Shown piece by piece: positions 35,539-44,143 of a stretch of DNA of 64,000 bases. Each line of letters opens with the position of its first letter. Position 1 is the stretch's first letter. The stretch is taken from assembly GCA_946221915.1 (NCBI GenBank), contig CAMIKG010000009.1, forward strand, positions 43,910-107,909, written 5' to 3'. The translations under genes and the position numbers were made by a program. This DNA comes from an uncultured Erwinia sp. (GTDB lineage Bacteria; Pseudomonadota; Gammaproteobacteria; Enterobacterales; Enterobacteriaceae). The notes under the pieces were generated by a model. That model was not told where the DNA came from, did no database searches, and worked only from the letters and a program-made list of their open reading frames with translations.

Positions 35539-35837
35539 CTTCTCTCCTGAATTTCACGGCCGATAAAAGAAATTAATTGAAGCAGACACAGCGGCTTAGC
35601 TGACGCAGTTCATCCACAGCTGCGGACATTTTGGCTCAGCCAGCCTTCACTATAACCGCCCTCACCCGCGCGGGTAAAATACGCCGTTATCCCTGTGACG
35701 CTGAACCAGCGCAACCGCACAATTTGCACCATGACGATTAAAAAATATCATGTCGCGAATGCTGTGAAAACCAGCAACTTAGGAGGAAAATAGACCATCT
35801 GGAAGGTTTTCCTCTCTCTCATTGCTCAGGAATAAGC

Positions 35838-37043
35838 ATGTCTCGGGTTACACGGGCGCGTCGCCTCGGTCAGTACTTTCTATTATTAGACAACATGCTG
35901 GTGGTGTTGGGTTTTTTTGTTGTCTTCCCGCTGATATCGATTCACTTTGTTGAACAGCTGGGCTGGGCCGCGCTGCTGGTGGGTATCGCGCTCGGTTTAC
36001 GCCAGCTGGTGCAGCAGGGACTGGGGATTTTTGGCGGCGCGATAGCCGACCGTTTCGGCGCCAAACCGATGATTATCATTGGCATGCTGTTGCGCGCGGC
36101 AGGTTTCGCCGCAATGGCGCTGGCACACCAGCCCTGGGTGCTGATCCTCTCCTGCATACTCTCTGCTTTGGGGGGCACACTGTTCGATCCGCCGCGTACG
36201 GCGCTGGTGGTCAAGCTGGTGCGTCCGCAGCAGCGTGGGCGTTTCTTCTCACTGCTGCTGATGCAGGACAGCGCAGGTGCAGTGATTGGCGCGCTGATCG
36301 GCAGCTGGTTACTGGCGTACGACTTCCGCCTGGTGTGCTGGGTTGGCGCGGGTGTCTTCGTGCTGGCGGCGCTGTGCAATGCCCTGCTGCTGCCCGCATG
36401 GCGTATCTCAACGATTCACACGCCAATGCGCGAAGGCATGGCGCGCGTGCTGAAAGATCGTCGCTTCTGCGCCTACGTCCTGACCCTGACCGGCTACTAC
36501 GCGCTGGCGGTACAGGTGATGCTGATGCTGCCGATCGTCGTTAATCAGATTGCCGGTACGCCTGGGGCGGTAAAATGGATGTACGCCATTGAGGCGGCGT
36601 TATCGCTGACACTGCTCTACCCACTGGCGCGCTGGAGTGAAAAACGCTTCCGCCTGGAGCAGCGGCTGATGGCCGGATTATTGCTGATGACGCTGAGCCT
36701 GTTGCCGATGGGCGTGGTCAGCAGCCTGCAGCAGGTATTTTTACTGATCTGCACCTTCTATATCGGCTCGATTATCGCTGAACCGGCGCGGGAAACGCTC
36801 AGCGCGTCACTGGCCAGCTCACGGGCGCGTGGCAGCTATATGGGCTTTAGTCGTCTGGGCCTGGCGCTCGGTGGCGCGCTGGGCTATAGCGGCGGTGGCT
36901 GGATGTTCGATATCGGCCAGGATTTAGCCCTGCCAGCCCTGCCATGGGTGCTGCTGGGCGGCATCGGATTCATTACGCTTTTTGCACTGTGGTGGCAGTT
37001 CACGCCACGCCCGGTGGCGCCAGCAATGCTCAGCGGCGGTTAA
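35838..37043 (+). CDS. mdtH: MFS multidrug efflux transporter MdtH
   Basis: 401 residues with twelve predicted membrane spans. The MFS motif A region is IADRFGAKPMIII near 73-85. E. coli MdtH gives weak fluoroquinolone resistance. The ATG has AGGAAT upstream. The preceding gap 35539-35837 has no clear gene. It contains an unusually strong Shine-Dalgarno (AGGAGG at 35781) inside a GAGGAAAA/TTTTCCTC hairpin (35783-35816) and a 20-codon frame without its own ribosome-binding site. Confidence 0.93.
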   Translation: MSRVTRARRLGQYFLLLDNMLVVLGFFVVFPLISIHFVEQLGWAALLVGIALGLRQLVQQGLGIFGGAIADRFGAKPMIIIGMLLRAAGFAAMALAHQPWVLILSCILSALGGTLFDPPRTALVVKLVRPQQRGRFFSLLLMQDSAGAVIGALIGSWLLAYDFRLVCWVGAGVFVLAALCNALLLPAWRISTIHTPMREGMARVLKDRRFCAYVLTLTGYYALAVQVMLMLPIVVNQIAGTPGAVKWMYAIEAALSLTLLYPLARWSEKRFRLEQRLMAGLLLMTLSLLPMGVVSSLQQVFLLICTFYIGSIIAEPARETLSASLASSRARGSYMGFSRLGLALGGALGYSGGGWMFDIGQDLALPALPWVLLGGIGFITLFALWWQFTPRPVAPAMLSGG

Positions 37044-37147
37044 GCGCCAGTTTGCCGTCATCGCCAATCTGAACCATACTTCTCCAATACGATCAAATGA
37101 TTGCTCACTCCGCAAGGCGTGAGCAACACTGACAAGGAGAGGCTCAG

Positions 37148-37795
37148 ATGAAACTGTATATCTACGACCACTGCCCATACTGCGTGAAAGCGCGCATGAT
37201 TTTCGGTTTAAAAAATTTACCTGTTGAACTGGTGGTGCTGCTCAATGACGACGAGGAGACGCCAAAGCGTCTGATTGGTCAGAAGATGGCTCCTATCCTG
37301 CAAAAAGAGGATGGCAGCGCGATGCCGGAAAGCCTGGATATCGTTCACTTCATCGACAAACTGGATGGCGCACCGCTGCTGACCGGTAAAACCAACCCGG
37401 CAATCACCACCTGGCTGCGTCATGTTAACGAGTACGTCAACAAACTGCTCTATCCGCGCATTGCGGCGGCTCCCTTCGCTGAATTCGCCACCCCGGAAGC
37501 ACGTAACTACTTTAAAAACAAAAAAGAGGCCAGCGCGGGTAGCTTCACGGAGCTGAAGCAGCACTCAGCCGGGCTGATAAAAAAAATCAGTGATGACCTG
37601 CGTCAGCTGGATAAGCTGATTGTGAAGCCTAATGCGGTGAATGGTGAACTGTCGGAAGATGATATCCACCTGTTTCCGCTGCTGCGCTCCCTGACGCTGG
37701 TCGCGGGCATCGAGTACCCTTCGCGCGTCGCCGATTACCGCGACAATATGGCGAAACAGACGCAGGTTAACCTGCTCTCCTCCGTCGCGCTGTAA
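37148..37795 (+). CDS. grxB: Glutaredoxin 2
   Basis: A GST-like glutaredoxin that reduces disulphides with glutathione. The active site CPYC is at residues 9-12 in YDHCPYC, with an N-terminal thioredoxin fold and a C-terminal helical domain. 215 residues as in E. coli. The ribosome-binding site AAGGAGAGG lies just upstream. Confidence 0.96.
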   Translation: MKLYIYDHCPYCVKARMIFGLKNLPVELVVLLNDDEETPKRLIGQKMAPILQKEDGSAMPESLDIVHFIDKLDGAPLLTGKTNPAITTWLRHVNEYVNKLLYPRIAAAPFAEFATPEARNYFKNKKEASAGSFTELKQHSAGLIKKISDDLRQLDKLIVKPNAVNGELSEDDIHLFPLLRSLTLVAGIEYPSRVADYRDNMAKQTQVNLLSSVAL

Positions 37796-37807
37796 CACCT
37801 CTCTTAT

Positions 37808-37831
37808 TGTCCGGCGTGGCCGGACATTTTT
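37808..37831 (+). terminator. Terminator after grxB
   Basis: Stem TGTCCGGC/GCCGGACA with loop GTG and five Ts. Confidence 0.85.
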
Positions 37832-37931
37832 CCTTGCGCAATAGTTACCGGGATTCGGTGATATCCTGGTGACTAACGCTGCCCGCCAGGGCAAGCTGAC
37901 AGGCATTATCGATAAAAACCGAGGAGTGTTA

Positions 37932-38495
37932 ATGAAAAAGGTATTTTTCGGGCTGATGGCCCTGACTTTTATCGGCCTGCTTGCCGGTTGCAGCAAATTG
38001 ACGCAGTACAGCATCAGCGAACAGGAAGTGAACCAGGCACTGCAGAAACACAATAACTACGAGAAAGATATTGGCGTTTCCGGCCTGGCGAACGCGCATA
38101 TCGTGCTGAGCAACCTCAGCAGCAAGATAGGCCGGGAAGAGCCGAACAAAGTCACCCTGACCGGCACGGCGAAAGTCGACATCAGCTCACTGTTTGGCCC
38201 GCAGCAGGCGGAAATGAACCTGACGCTGAAAACGCAGCCGATCTTTGACCAGCAGCAAGGCGCGATTTTCCTGAAAGATCTGCAGATTGTTGATGCACAG
38301 GTTCAGCCAGAAAAAATGCAGTCGGTGCTGAAAGCGCTGACGCCATATCTGGAACAGTCACTGAAAAGCTACTTTGAGCAGCACCCGGCCTATGTGCTGA
38401 GCGCTGACCGCAGCAAGGCAGAATCAATGGCGAAGAAATTTGCCAAAGGACTGGAAGTGAAACCGGGCGAGCTGATTATTCCGTTTACGGATTAA
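37932..38495 (+). CDS. yceB: DUF1439 lipoprotein YceB
   Basis: 187 residues from the ATG at 37932, with GAGGAG upstream; an earlier in-frame start would add 21 unlikely residues. The lipobox LLAGC sets Cys at about residue 19. The rest is a single DUF1439 domain of the TULIP-like type (SISEQEVNQAL, KVDISSLFGPQQAEMNL). Probably an outer-membrane lipoprotein facing the periplasm. Function unproven. Confidence 0.92.
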   Translation: MKKVFFGLMALTFIGLLAGCSKLTQYSISEQEVNQALQKHNNYEKDIGVSGLANAHIVLSNLSSKIGREEPNKVTLTGTAKVDISSLFGPQQAEMNLTLKTQPIFDQQQGAIFLKDLQIVDAQVQPEKMQSVLKALTPYLEQSLKSYFEQHPAYVLSADRSKAESMAKKFAKGLEVKPGELIIPFTD

Positions 38496-38502
38496 CGGAT
38501 AG

Positions 38503-38607
38503 ATCCCTCTCCCATTGCATGGGGAGGGTGAGGGAGAGGGGATTAACAGCACTGAGTCATTGGCTCCCCCATCCCAGCCTTCCCCCGCCTGGCGGGGGAA
38601 GGAGCAG
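38503..38607. repeat. Dispersed intergenic repeat, copy B
   Basis: CCCTCTCCCATTGCATGGGG and the following arms, then GGCTCCCCCATCCCAGCCTT and CCCCCGCCTGGCGGGGG. The second half is nearly identical to copy A at 20.8 kb. It fills the space between yceB and the pyrC promoter. Confidence 0.75.
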
Positions 38608-38812
38608 TATGTGCAGAACCTTAATATGGTTGCCCCGGTGTATCCCGATCGGCAAGACAACACGCCACAGACATCTCTCAAGCCCATTTTTCGGGGAAAC
38701 ATCCCGATGGCTCCGGAGCGGCTTGCCCGCGCAGGACCGCGGGATGGTCGCCCTGAAGTATCTCGATCCACCCGACGCCCGCCAGTTTTTTGCGCCGCAA
38801 AACATAAAGCAT

Positions 38813-38828
38813 GTGCAATCGGTTGCGT
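38813..38828 (+). promoter_or_regulatory. PurR-like box of pyrC
   Basis: GTGCAATCGGTTGCGT matches 12 of 16 positions of the PurR consensus ACGCAAACGTTTGCGT, including the central CG and the GCAA/TTGC cores. PurR represses pyrC in E. coli. It lies just upstream of the predicted -10. Confidence 0.6.
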
Positions 38829-38835
38829 TTATCCT

Positions 38836-38886
38836 TATGCTTATATCCCGGCTGAAATGCGCCATATGAATTCCCTTCCAAGCCGG
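38836..38886 (+). promoter_or_regulatory. pyrC promoter and start-site-switching leader hairpin
   Basis: A -10 TATGCT (38836-38841) is followed by the start region CCCGG. The leader bases CCGGCT (38848-38853) are the exact complement of AGCCGG (38881-38886), which overlaps the Shine-Dalgarno GGAG. In E. coli pyrC, high CTP makes transcripts start at C and include this arm, hiding the ribosome-binding site; low CTP shifts the start to G and frees it. The same logic is visible here. Confidence 0.75.
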
Positions 38887-38896
38887 AGCACAACTG

Positions 38897-39943
38897 ATGA
38901 CTGCACAACCCCAGCAACTGATTATCCGCCGCCCTGACGACTGGCACATCCATCTGCGTGACGATGAGATGATGAAGGCCGTATTGCCCTATACCAGTGC
39001 GGTGTGCGGTCGCGCAATTGTGATGCCAAACCTGGTGCCGCCTGTCACCAGCGTCGCCAGTGCCATTGCCTATCGCGAACGCATCCTGGCGGCCATCCCT
39101 GAGGGACATGACTTCCAGCCGCTGATGACCTGCTACCTCACCGACTCTCTAGACCCGGACGAGATTGAAAAAGGCTTCAGCGAAGGCGTGTTCACCGCCG
39201 CCAAACTCTACCCAGCCCATGCCACCACCAACTCCAGTCACGGCGTCACCAATATTGCCGCTATCGCATCCGTGCTGGAACGCATGCAAAAAATCGGCAT
39301 GCCTCTGCTGATTCACGGTGAAGTGACTGACAGCCATATTGATATCTTCGACCGTGAAGCGCGCTTTATTGAAAACGTGATGGATCCGCTGCGCAAACAG
39401 TTCCCGGAACTGAAAGTGGTATTTGAACATATCACCACCAAAGAGGCCGCCGACTACGTCTCCGCAGGCAACCGCTACCTGGGCGCCACCATTACGCCGC
39501 AACACCTGATGTTTAACCGTAACCATATGCTGGTCGGCGGCGTGCGGCCGCACCTGTACTGCCTGCCGATCCTGAAGCGTAACGTACACCAGGAAGCATT
39601 GCGCAAGGTGATCGCCAGTGGCAACGAACGTTTCTTCCTCGGCACCGACACCGCGCCGCACACGCGCGATCGTAAAGAATCCAGCTGCGGCTGCGCTGGC
39701 GTGTTCAATGCGCCAACTTCACTGCCCGCTTACGCCACCGTATTCGAAGAGATGAATGCGCTGCAGCACCTTGAAGCCTTCTGCTCAGAAAATGGCCCGC
39801 GCTTCTACGGTCTGCCACTGAATGAAGGCACAATTACCCTGGTGCGCAAGCCCAATACCGTTACCGACAGCATCCCGGTCGGCAGCGACACGCTGGTGCC
39901 ATTCCTTGCCGGTGAAACACTGAACTGGACTGTGGAACTCTGA
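38897..39943 (+). CDS. pyrC: Dihydroorotase
   Basis: Cyclises carbamoyl-aspartate to dihydroorotate in pyrimidine synthesis. 348 residues as in E. coli. The zinc ligands His17 and His19 lie in WHIHLRDD, the carboxylated lysine is Lys103 in AAKLYPAHAT, further His ligands are in LIHGEV and EHITT, and the catalytic Asp is in GTDTAPH. Complete, under nucleotide-sensing leader control. Confidence 0.97.
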   Translation: MTAQPQQLIIRRPDDWHIHLRDDEMMKAVLPYTSAVCGRAIVMPNLVPPVTSVASAIAYRERILAAIPEGHDFQPLMTCYLTDSLDPDEIEKGFSEGVFTAAKLYPAHATTNSSHGVTNIAAIASVLERMQKIGMPLLIHGEVTDSHIDIFDREARFIENVMDPLRKQFPELKVVFEHITTKEAADYVSAGNRYLGATITPQHLMFNRNHMLVGGVRPHLYCLPILKRNVHQEALRKVIASGNERFFLGTDTAPHTRDRKESSCGCAGVFNAPTSLPAYATVFEEMNALQHLEAFCSENGPRFYGLPLNEGTITLVRKPNTVTDSIPVGSDTLVPFLAGETLNWTVEL

Positions 39944-39979
39944 TTTCTCAATTTCCCGCTTGCCTCCGTGAATATTTAA

Positions 39980-39995
39980 CTGTATAAATAAACAG
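39980..39995 (+). promoter_or_regulatory. LexA box (SOS) of dinI
   Basis: CTG-N10-CAG with the flanked core ACTGTATAAATAAACAGT fits the LexA consensus TACTGTATATATATACAGTA closely. It lies 20 bases before the dinI start. Confidence 0.92.
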
Positions 39996-40015
39996 TATAT
40001 TCATCGGAGGCTCTC

Positions 40016-40261
40016 ATGCGTGTAGAAGTCACTGTAGCAAAAACCACTGCCCTGCCTGCTGGCGCTATCGACGCGCTGGCACAGGAACTGACCAAACGTA
40101 TCGATAAACAATTCCCCGAAATGGAAAATAGCGTATCGGTACGTTACGCCAGCGCCAATAACCTCAGTGTGCTGGGCGCAGGCAAAGAACATAAAGACCT
40201 GATCAGCGATATTTTGCAGGAAACCTGGGAAAGCGCTGACGACTGGTTTATCACGGATTAA
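40016..40261 (+). CDS. dinI: DNA damage-inducible protein I
   Basis: 81 residues, the size of E. coli DinI. It binds RecA filaments and tunes SOS cleavage of LexA and UmuD. The start MRVEVTVAKTTALPAGAIDA and the acidic C-terminal helix HKDLISDILQETWESADDW are characteristic. Under a LexA box and followed by a terminator. Confidence 0.95.
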   Translation: MRVEVTVAKTTALPAGAIDALAQELTKRIDKQFPEMENSVSVRYASANNLSVLGAGKEHKDLISDILQETWESADDWFITD

Positions 40262-40278
40262 CACTGCTGGTGTTGCTT

Positions 40279-40304
40279 GCCGGGTGTCGCCATCCGGCTT
40301 TTTT
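40279..40304 (+). terminator. Terminator after dinI
   Basis: Stem GCCGG/CCGGC with a 10-base loop, followed by six Ts. Confidence 0.7.
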
Positions 40305-40413
40305 ATTGTGTGCTTTTTCTCCCTTCTCCCTCCGCAGACAATTCCCTGGTATAGACTGTGATCGAATGATGACATATTCTGGCGCCCGTCATGCTTTACA
40401 GGAGGTGTTACCC

Positions 40414-40689
40414 ATGACTGCAGAAAAGCCTGAAGAGGCGATGACTTTTGGTGAGTTACTGGAACTGATCCGCGATCAGCAGCGCCGCCTGACGGTGCTG
40501 GAAAATGCTTTTACCTATCTCTCGTTTTGTCTGGATGAGAAATCGACCCAACTGATGATTCACAGTTTGCGCCTGGAAGCGCAAAACCAGAATCATCACG
40601 AACATATGCAACAGCATTTTGATCGTCTTGCGGGAGAACTGGAAAAGCGCACCGGGCTGGTCAAAGCGCAGCCAGATGCGACCAGCTGA
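40414..40689 (+). CDS. Small conserved-looking protein of unknown function
   Basis: 91 residues from an ATG with a very strong ribosome-binding site (CAGGAGG 7 bases upstream), so it is surely translated. The protein is helical and charged. A stretch like FGELLELIRDQQRRLTVLEN suggests a coiled coil, followed by a short hydrophobic AFTYLSFCL and a His/Gln-rich helix. No signal peptide. I do not recognise the family, and E. coli has no such gene at this place. A terminator follows directly. Confidence 0.75.
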   Translation: MTAEKPEEAMTFGELLELIRDQQRRLTVLENAFTYLSFCLDEKSTQLMIHSLRLEAQNQNHHEHMQQHFDRLAGELEKRTGLVKAQPDATS

Positions 40690-40693
40690 GGAA

Positions 40694-40725
40694 AAAACTC
40701 CCGCCACGTCCTGCGGGAGTTTTTA
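40694..40725 (+). terminator. Terminator after the 91-residue gene
   Basis: Stem ACTCCCGC/GCGGGAGT, loop about seven bases, T-rich tail. Confidence 0.8.
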
Positions 40726-40914
40726 TTTTCTGCGTCCCCTAAAGTGAATAACTATTCTGCCGAATATAATTTAACCAGCGATTCCTTTTACTGGTTGCGC
40801 ATTTTTCATCCTGCCAATGCTAAATAAGATGTTATAATTAACTCGCTCTATGAAAAAAAGCCGCATTGAACCTCGATAAATCACTTCGTTTTCGCGAGTA
40901 ATAAGGGGGTTATA

Positions 40915-41169
40915 ATGGACAGAAACAAAGAGGTTATCCAAACACATCCCCTGGTTGGATGGGATATCAGCACAGTAGACAGCTATGATGCGATGATGAT
41001 TCGTCTACATTCGCTTTCATCGGGGGAGCAGGCTGTGGAAGATGCAGACGTGGGACAAACCTATTGGCTCACCACGGATGTCGCGAGACAGTTTATCTCC
41101 ATTTTAGAAGCGGGCATCGCGAAGATCGAAGCTGCGGATTACCAGGACCGTGATTACAAAAAGCATTAA
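40915..41169 (+). CDS. bssS: Biofilm regulator BssS
   Basis: 84 residues. VIQTHPLVGWDISTVDSYDA and WLTTDVARQFISILEAGIAK are shared almost unchanged with E. coli BssS (YceP), linked to biofilm formation and indole/autoinducer-2 signalling there. The mechanism is unknown. A TATAAT at 40833-40838 may be its -10, and GGGGGT precedes the ATG. Followed by a terminator. Confidence 0.93.
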   Translation: MDRNKEVIQTHPLVGWDISTVDSYDAMMIRLHSLSSGEQAVEDADVGQTYWLTTDVARQFISILEAGIAKIEAADYQDRDYKKH

Positions 41170-41190
41170 TACAATGCTGATAAGAACTGA

Positions 41191-41214
41191 GGCACCCAAC
41201 ACGGGTGCCTTTTT
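41191..41214 (+). terminator. Terminator after bssS
   Basis: Stem GGCACCC/GGGTGCC, loop AACAC, five Ts. Confidence 0.85.
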
Positions 41215-41272
41215 ATTGCCTGCCACTTTTTGCTATTCTGACTGAAACCGATTACAGGAGTGAGGAGCGCGG

Positions 41273-42388
41273 ATGGTTTACGATTTAATCGTGGTGGGCA
41301 GCGGTTCTGTTGGCGCAGCCGCAGGTTTTTACGCTACCCAGGCGGGTCTGAAAGTGTTGATGATTGATGGTGCGCACCCGCCCCATCAGCAGGGCAGCCA
41401 TCATGGCGAAACCCGCCTGATCCGCCACGCTTATGGCGAAGGCGCGCGCTATGTGCCGCTGGTATTGCGCGCGCAGCAGCTGTGGGATCAGCTGGAACAG
41501 CTCAGCGGCGAGCGTATTATGCAGCGCAGTGGCGTGCTCAATCTGGCGCCAGTCGCGTCGACATTTATCAACAACGTCATCGACAGCGCCCGCGAGTTTA
41601 ACCTTAACGTGCAGGTGCTGCAGGCCGATGAAGTGCGTAAACGCTGGCCGCAGTTTGACGTTCCTGACGGCTACACTGGCGTCTTTGAACCTCAGTCCGG
41701 CTACCTGAAATGCGAGGTGGCGATCCGCAGCTGGATTAACCTGGCGGAAAAAGCGGGCTGCGCGCAGCTGTTTAACTGTGCCGTGCACCGTATTGAAAAA
41801 CAGGACGAACTGGACGTCGTCGATACCGCGGATGGCCGTTTTCGCGCCCGCCGCCTGCTTATCAGCGCCGGAACCTGGGTCAAAACGCTCTGTCCCGAAC
41901 TGCCTGTCACGCCCGTGCGAAAGGTCTTTTCCTGGCACCAGGCAGATGGCCGCTACAGTGAAAATAACAAGTTTCCGGCCTTTAGCGTTGAGATGGCAGA
42001 TGGCCTGCAGTATTACGGTTTCCCGGCCGACAATAATGCCCTGAAAGTGGGCAAGCATCAGGGCGGACAGCCGATTGATCATCCCGAACAGCGTAAACCT
42101 TTTGGCGCTTTTGCCGAAGATGGCAGCGAGGTATTTAATTTTATGCGCCGTTTCCTGCCGGGCGTCGGCGTCTGTTTACATGGCGCGGCCTGCACCTATG
42201 ATAATTCGCCGGATGAAGATTTTATTATTGATACCCAGCCCGGCCACCCGCAGCGCTTAATCATTAGCGGGCTAAGTGGACATGGATTTAAATTTGCCAG
42301 CGTGCTGGGTGAAATTGCCGCTAAATTTGCTGCCGGCAAGAGCAGCGAATTTGACTTAACGCCCTTCTCTCTGGCGCGATTTAAATAA
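41273..42388 (+). CDS. solA: N-methyl-L-tryptophan oxidase
   Basis: A monomeric sarcosine-oxidase-type flavoenzyme; E. coli SolA demethylates N-methyltryptophan. The FAD-binding GSGSVGAAAG lies at residues 9-18, the motif SHHGETRLIRHAY is near 42-54, and Cys307 in GAACTYD is the expected covalent FAD attachment. 371 residues, normal. Weak Shine-Dalgarno (GAGG) before the ATG. Confidence 0.94.
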   Translation: MVYDLIVVGSGSVGAAAGFYATQAGLKVLMIDGAHPPHQQGSHHGETRLIRHAYGEGARYVPLVLRAQQLWDQLEQLSGERIMQRSGVLNLAPVASTFINNVIDSAREFNLNVQVLQADEVRKRWPQFDVPDGYTGVFEPQSGYLKCEVAIRSWINLAEKAGCAQLFNCAVHRIEKQDELDVVDTADGRFRARRLLISAGTWVKTLCPELPVTPVRKVFSWHQADGRYSENNKFPAFSVEMADGLQYYGFPADNNALKVGKHQGGQPIDHPEQRKPFGAFAEDGSEVFNFMRRFLPGVGVCLHGAACTYDNSPDEDFIIDTQPGHPQRLIISGLSGHGFKFASVLGEIAAKFAAGKSSEFDLTPFSLARFK

Positions 42389-42396
42389 CCGCACTC

Positions 42397-42423
42397 AAGG
42401 CGACGCAATATAACGGTCGCCTT
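42397..42423 (+). terminator. Probable weak terminator after solA
   Basis: Stem AAGGCGAC/GTCGCCTT with an 11-base loop; the tail (CTTC) is poor in T. Confidence 0.4.
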
Positions 42424-42881
42424 CTTCACGCCCGGCTAATATTTCCTCAGCGAGTTATCGCGCCCGCAAAAATTATCACGGTTACGATTTCCATCGTTAT
42501 TTCTTCACTCCGGGCAGGTATCTTTTTTTCAACCTGACGGCCAGCCAGTGTCTGACAGGACAGAAATCTTACCCGCAGTAAACTACCCCTCCCTGGCTTA
42601 CATAAAATGACAATCACTGACATTTCCTTTAACTAACATTCAGTTTTTTAGAATTAATCAAAAAAACACCTCAGCTTCATTTTGCCGATCTACTATTGAT
42701 AAAGTCAGAGGATGATGTGAAAAAGACCGCTGTTTTACGATAAAACTGAATTCAACATCAAAATGTCATTCAAATAAAATCAACAAGAATGATTAATTTA
42801 TTAGTAACGTAAACTACTGGTTGCATTTTTGTGGCCAGTTGTACAGTCTCATTACCATTAACGATTTTGCGGACACTCTTT
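42424..42881. other. AT-rich intergenic region before yceJ
   Basis: No gene is supported. The stretch 42600-42840 is clearly AT-richer than its surroundings and probably holds the yceJ-yceI promoter and regulator sites. I could not assign specific boxes. Confidence 0.4.
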
Positions 42882-43436
42882 ATGCCATTAAGAAATACAT
42901 CTACCCGTTTTGGCTCGGTTTCGATCATCGTGCACTGGCTGGTGGCTCTGGCCGTATATGGCATGTTTGGCCTCGGCTTGTGGATGGTGACGCTGGGCTA
43001 CTACGACAACTGGTATCACCAGGCCCCTGAACTGCATAAAAGCATTGGCATGGTGCTGTTCGCCGTCATGATCGCCCGCCTCGCCTGGCGTTTCATCTCT
43101 CCGCCCCCCAAACCTCTCAGCAGCTATTCACCGCTGGTACGCATCAGCGCCATCGGCGCACACCTGATGTTGTATCTGCTGCTGTTCGCCATTTTGATTA
43201 CCGGCTATCTGATCTCTACCGCTGACGGCGCACCTATAGACGTATTTGGCCTGGTTTCCATACCAGCCACCCTTGCGGGCAGTGGCGAGCAGGCCGATCT
43301 GGCGGGTGACATCCATCTGTATCTGGCGTGGGCGGTGGTGATTATTTCTGTCCTGCATGGCCTCGCCGCGCTGAAACATCACTTTATTGACCGGGATATC
43401 ACCTTAAAACGGATGCTGGGTCATCGTATTGATTAA
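42882..43436 (+). CDS. yceJ: Cytochrome b561 homologue YceJ
   Basis: A four-span di-haem cytochrome b of the inner membrane, probably passing electrons to or from quinone. The start at 42882 (MPLRNTSTRFGSVSIIVHWL) fits the E. coli length; an upstream extension has no family resemblance. Likely haem histidines lie in VHWLVAL, ELHKSIG, IHLYLAW and ALKHHF. It lies 24 bases before yceI and is probably in one operon with it. Confidence 0.92.
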   Translation: MPLRNTSTRFGSVSIIVHWLVALAVYGMFGLGLWMVTLGYYDNWYHQAPELHKSIGMVLFAVMIARLAWRFISPPPKPLSSYSPLVRISAIGAHLMLYLLLFAILITGYLISTADGAPIDVFGLVSIPATLAGSGEQADLAGDIHLYLAWAVVIISVLHGLAALKHHFIDRDITLKRMLGHRID

Positions 43437-43460
43437 CTTGTTGCTAAATGGAGAACTGAC

Positions 43461-44036
43461 ATGTTGAAAAAGAGCCTCTTAGGACTGACTACTGCCGCCC
43501 TGCTGCTGGGTGCAGGTTCCGCCGCCGCTGCTGAATACAAAATCGATAAAGAGGGTCAGCACGCCTTCGTCCAGTTCCGTATTCAGCACCTCGGTTACAG
43601 CTGGTTGTACGGTACTTTTAAAGATTTCGACGGCACCTTTACCTTTGATGAGAAAAACCCGTCCGCTGATAAAGTGAATGTGACGATTAACACTAACAGC
43701 GTGGACACCAACCACGCCGAGCGTGACAAGCATATTCGCAGCGGTGACTTCCTGAACGTAGCGAAACATCCGCAGGCGACCTTTGTCTCTACCGAGGTGA
43801 AGAAAGATGGCGACGAGCTGAAAATTACCGGTAATCTGACGCTGAATGGCGTGACCAAACCAGTGACGCTGGAAGCGAAGAAAATTGGCGAAGGTAAAGA
43901 TCCATGGGGTGGCTACCGTGCAGGCTTCGAAGCAGAAGGTGAGTTCGCTCTGAAAGATTTCGGTATCGATAAAGATCTTGGCCCGGCTTCACAGAAGGTT
44001 GAGCTGATTATTTCCGTGGAAGGCGTGCGTCAGTAA
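43461..44036 (+). CDS. yceI: YceI-family periplasmic lipid-binding protein
   Basis: 191 residues with a signal peptide ending near SAAAA-E, then the YceI lipocalin-like beta barrel that binds isoprenoid lipids in relatives. The motifs VQFRIQHLGYSWLYGTFKDF and TNHAERDKHIRSGDFLNVAK are typical. The paired cytochrome b561 suggests a role with quinones or their precursors; this is inference. Confidence 0.94.
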   Translation: MLKKSLLGLTTAALLLGAGSAAAAEYKIDKEGQHAFVQFRIQHLGYSWLYGTFKDFDGTFTFDEKNPSADKVNVTINTNSVDTNHAERDKHIRSGDFLNVAKHPQATFVSTEVKKDGDELKITGNLTLNGVTKPVTLEAKKIGEGKDPWGGYRAGFEAEGEFALKDFGIDKDLGPASQKVELIISVEGVRQ

Positions 44037-44083
44037 GCAACCCACGCCGCGTATCGCGGCCAAAGACGATACGCGCTGTAAAC

Positions 44084-44115
44084 AAAAAACCCGCAGACGC
44101 TCTGCGGGTTTTTTA
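44084..44115. terminator. Bidirectional terminator between yceI and trhO
   Basis: Stem ACCCGCAGA/TCTGCGGGT, loop CGC, with six or more Ts on both strands. Confidence 0.9.
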
Positions 44116-44143
44116 CTGCTCAAAAAAGCGGTTCCGGAAACAA

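Noticed and set aside
35731..35793. 20-codon leader peptide before mdtH as a gene
   Set aside because: No ribosome-binding site before its ATG; mentioned only as a low-interest leader.
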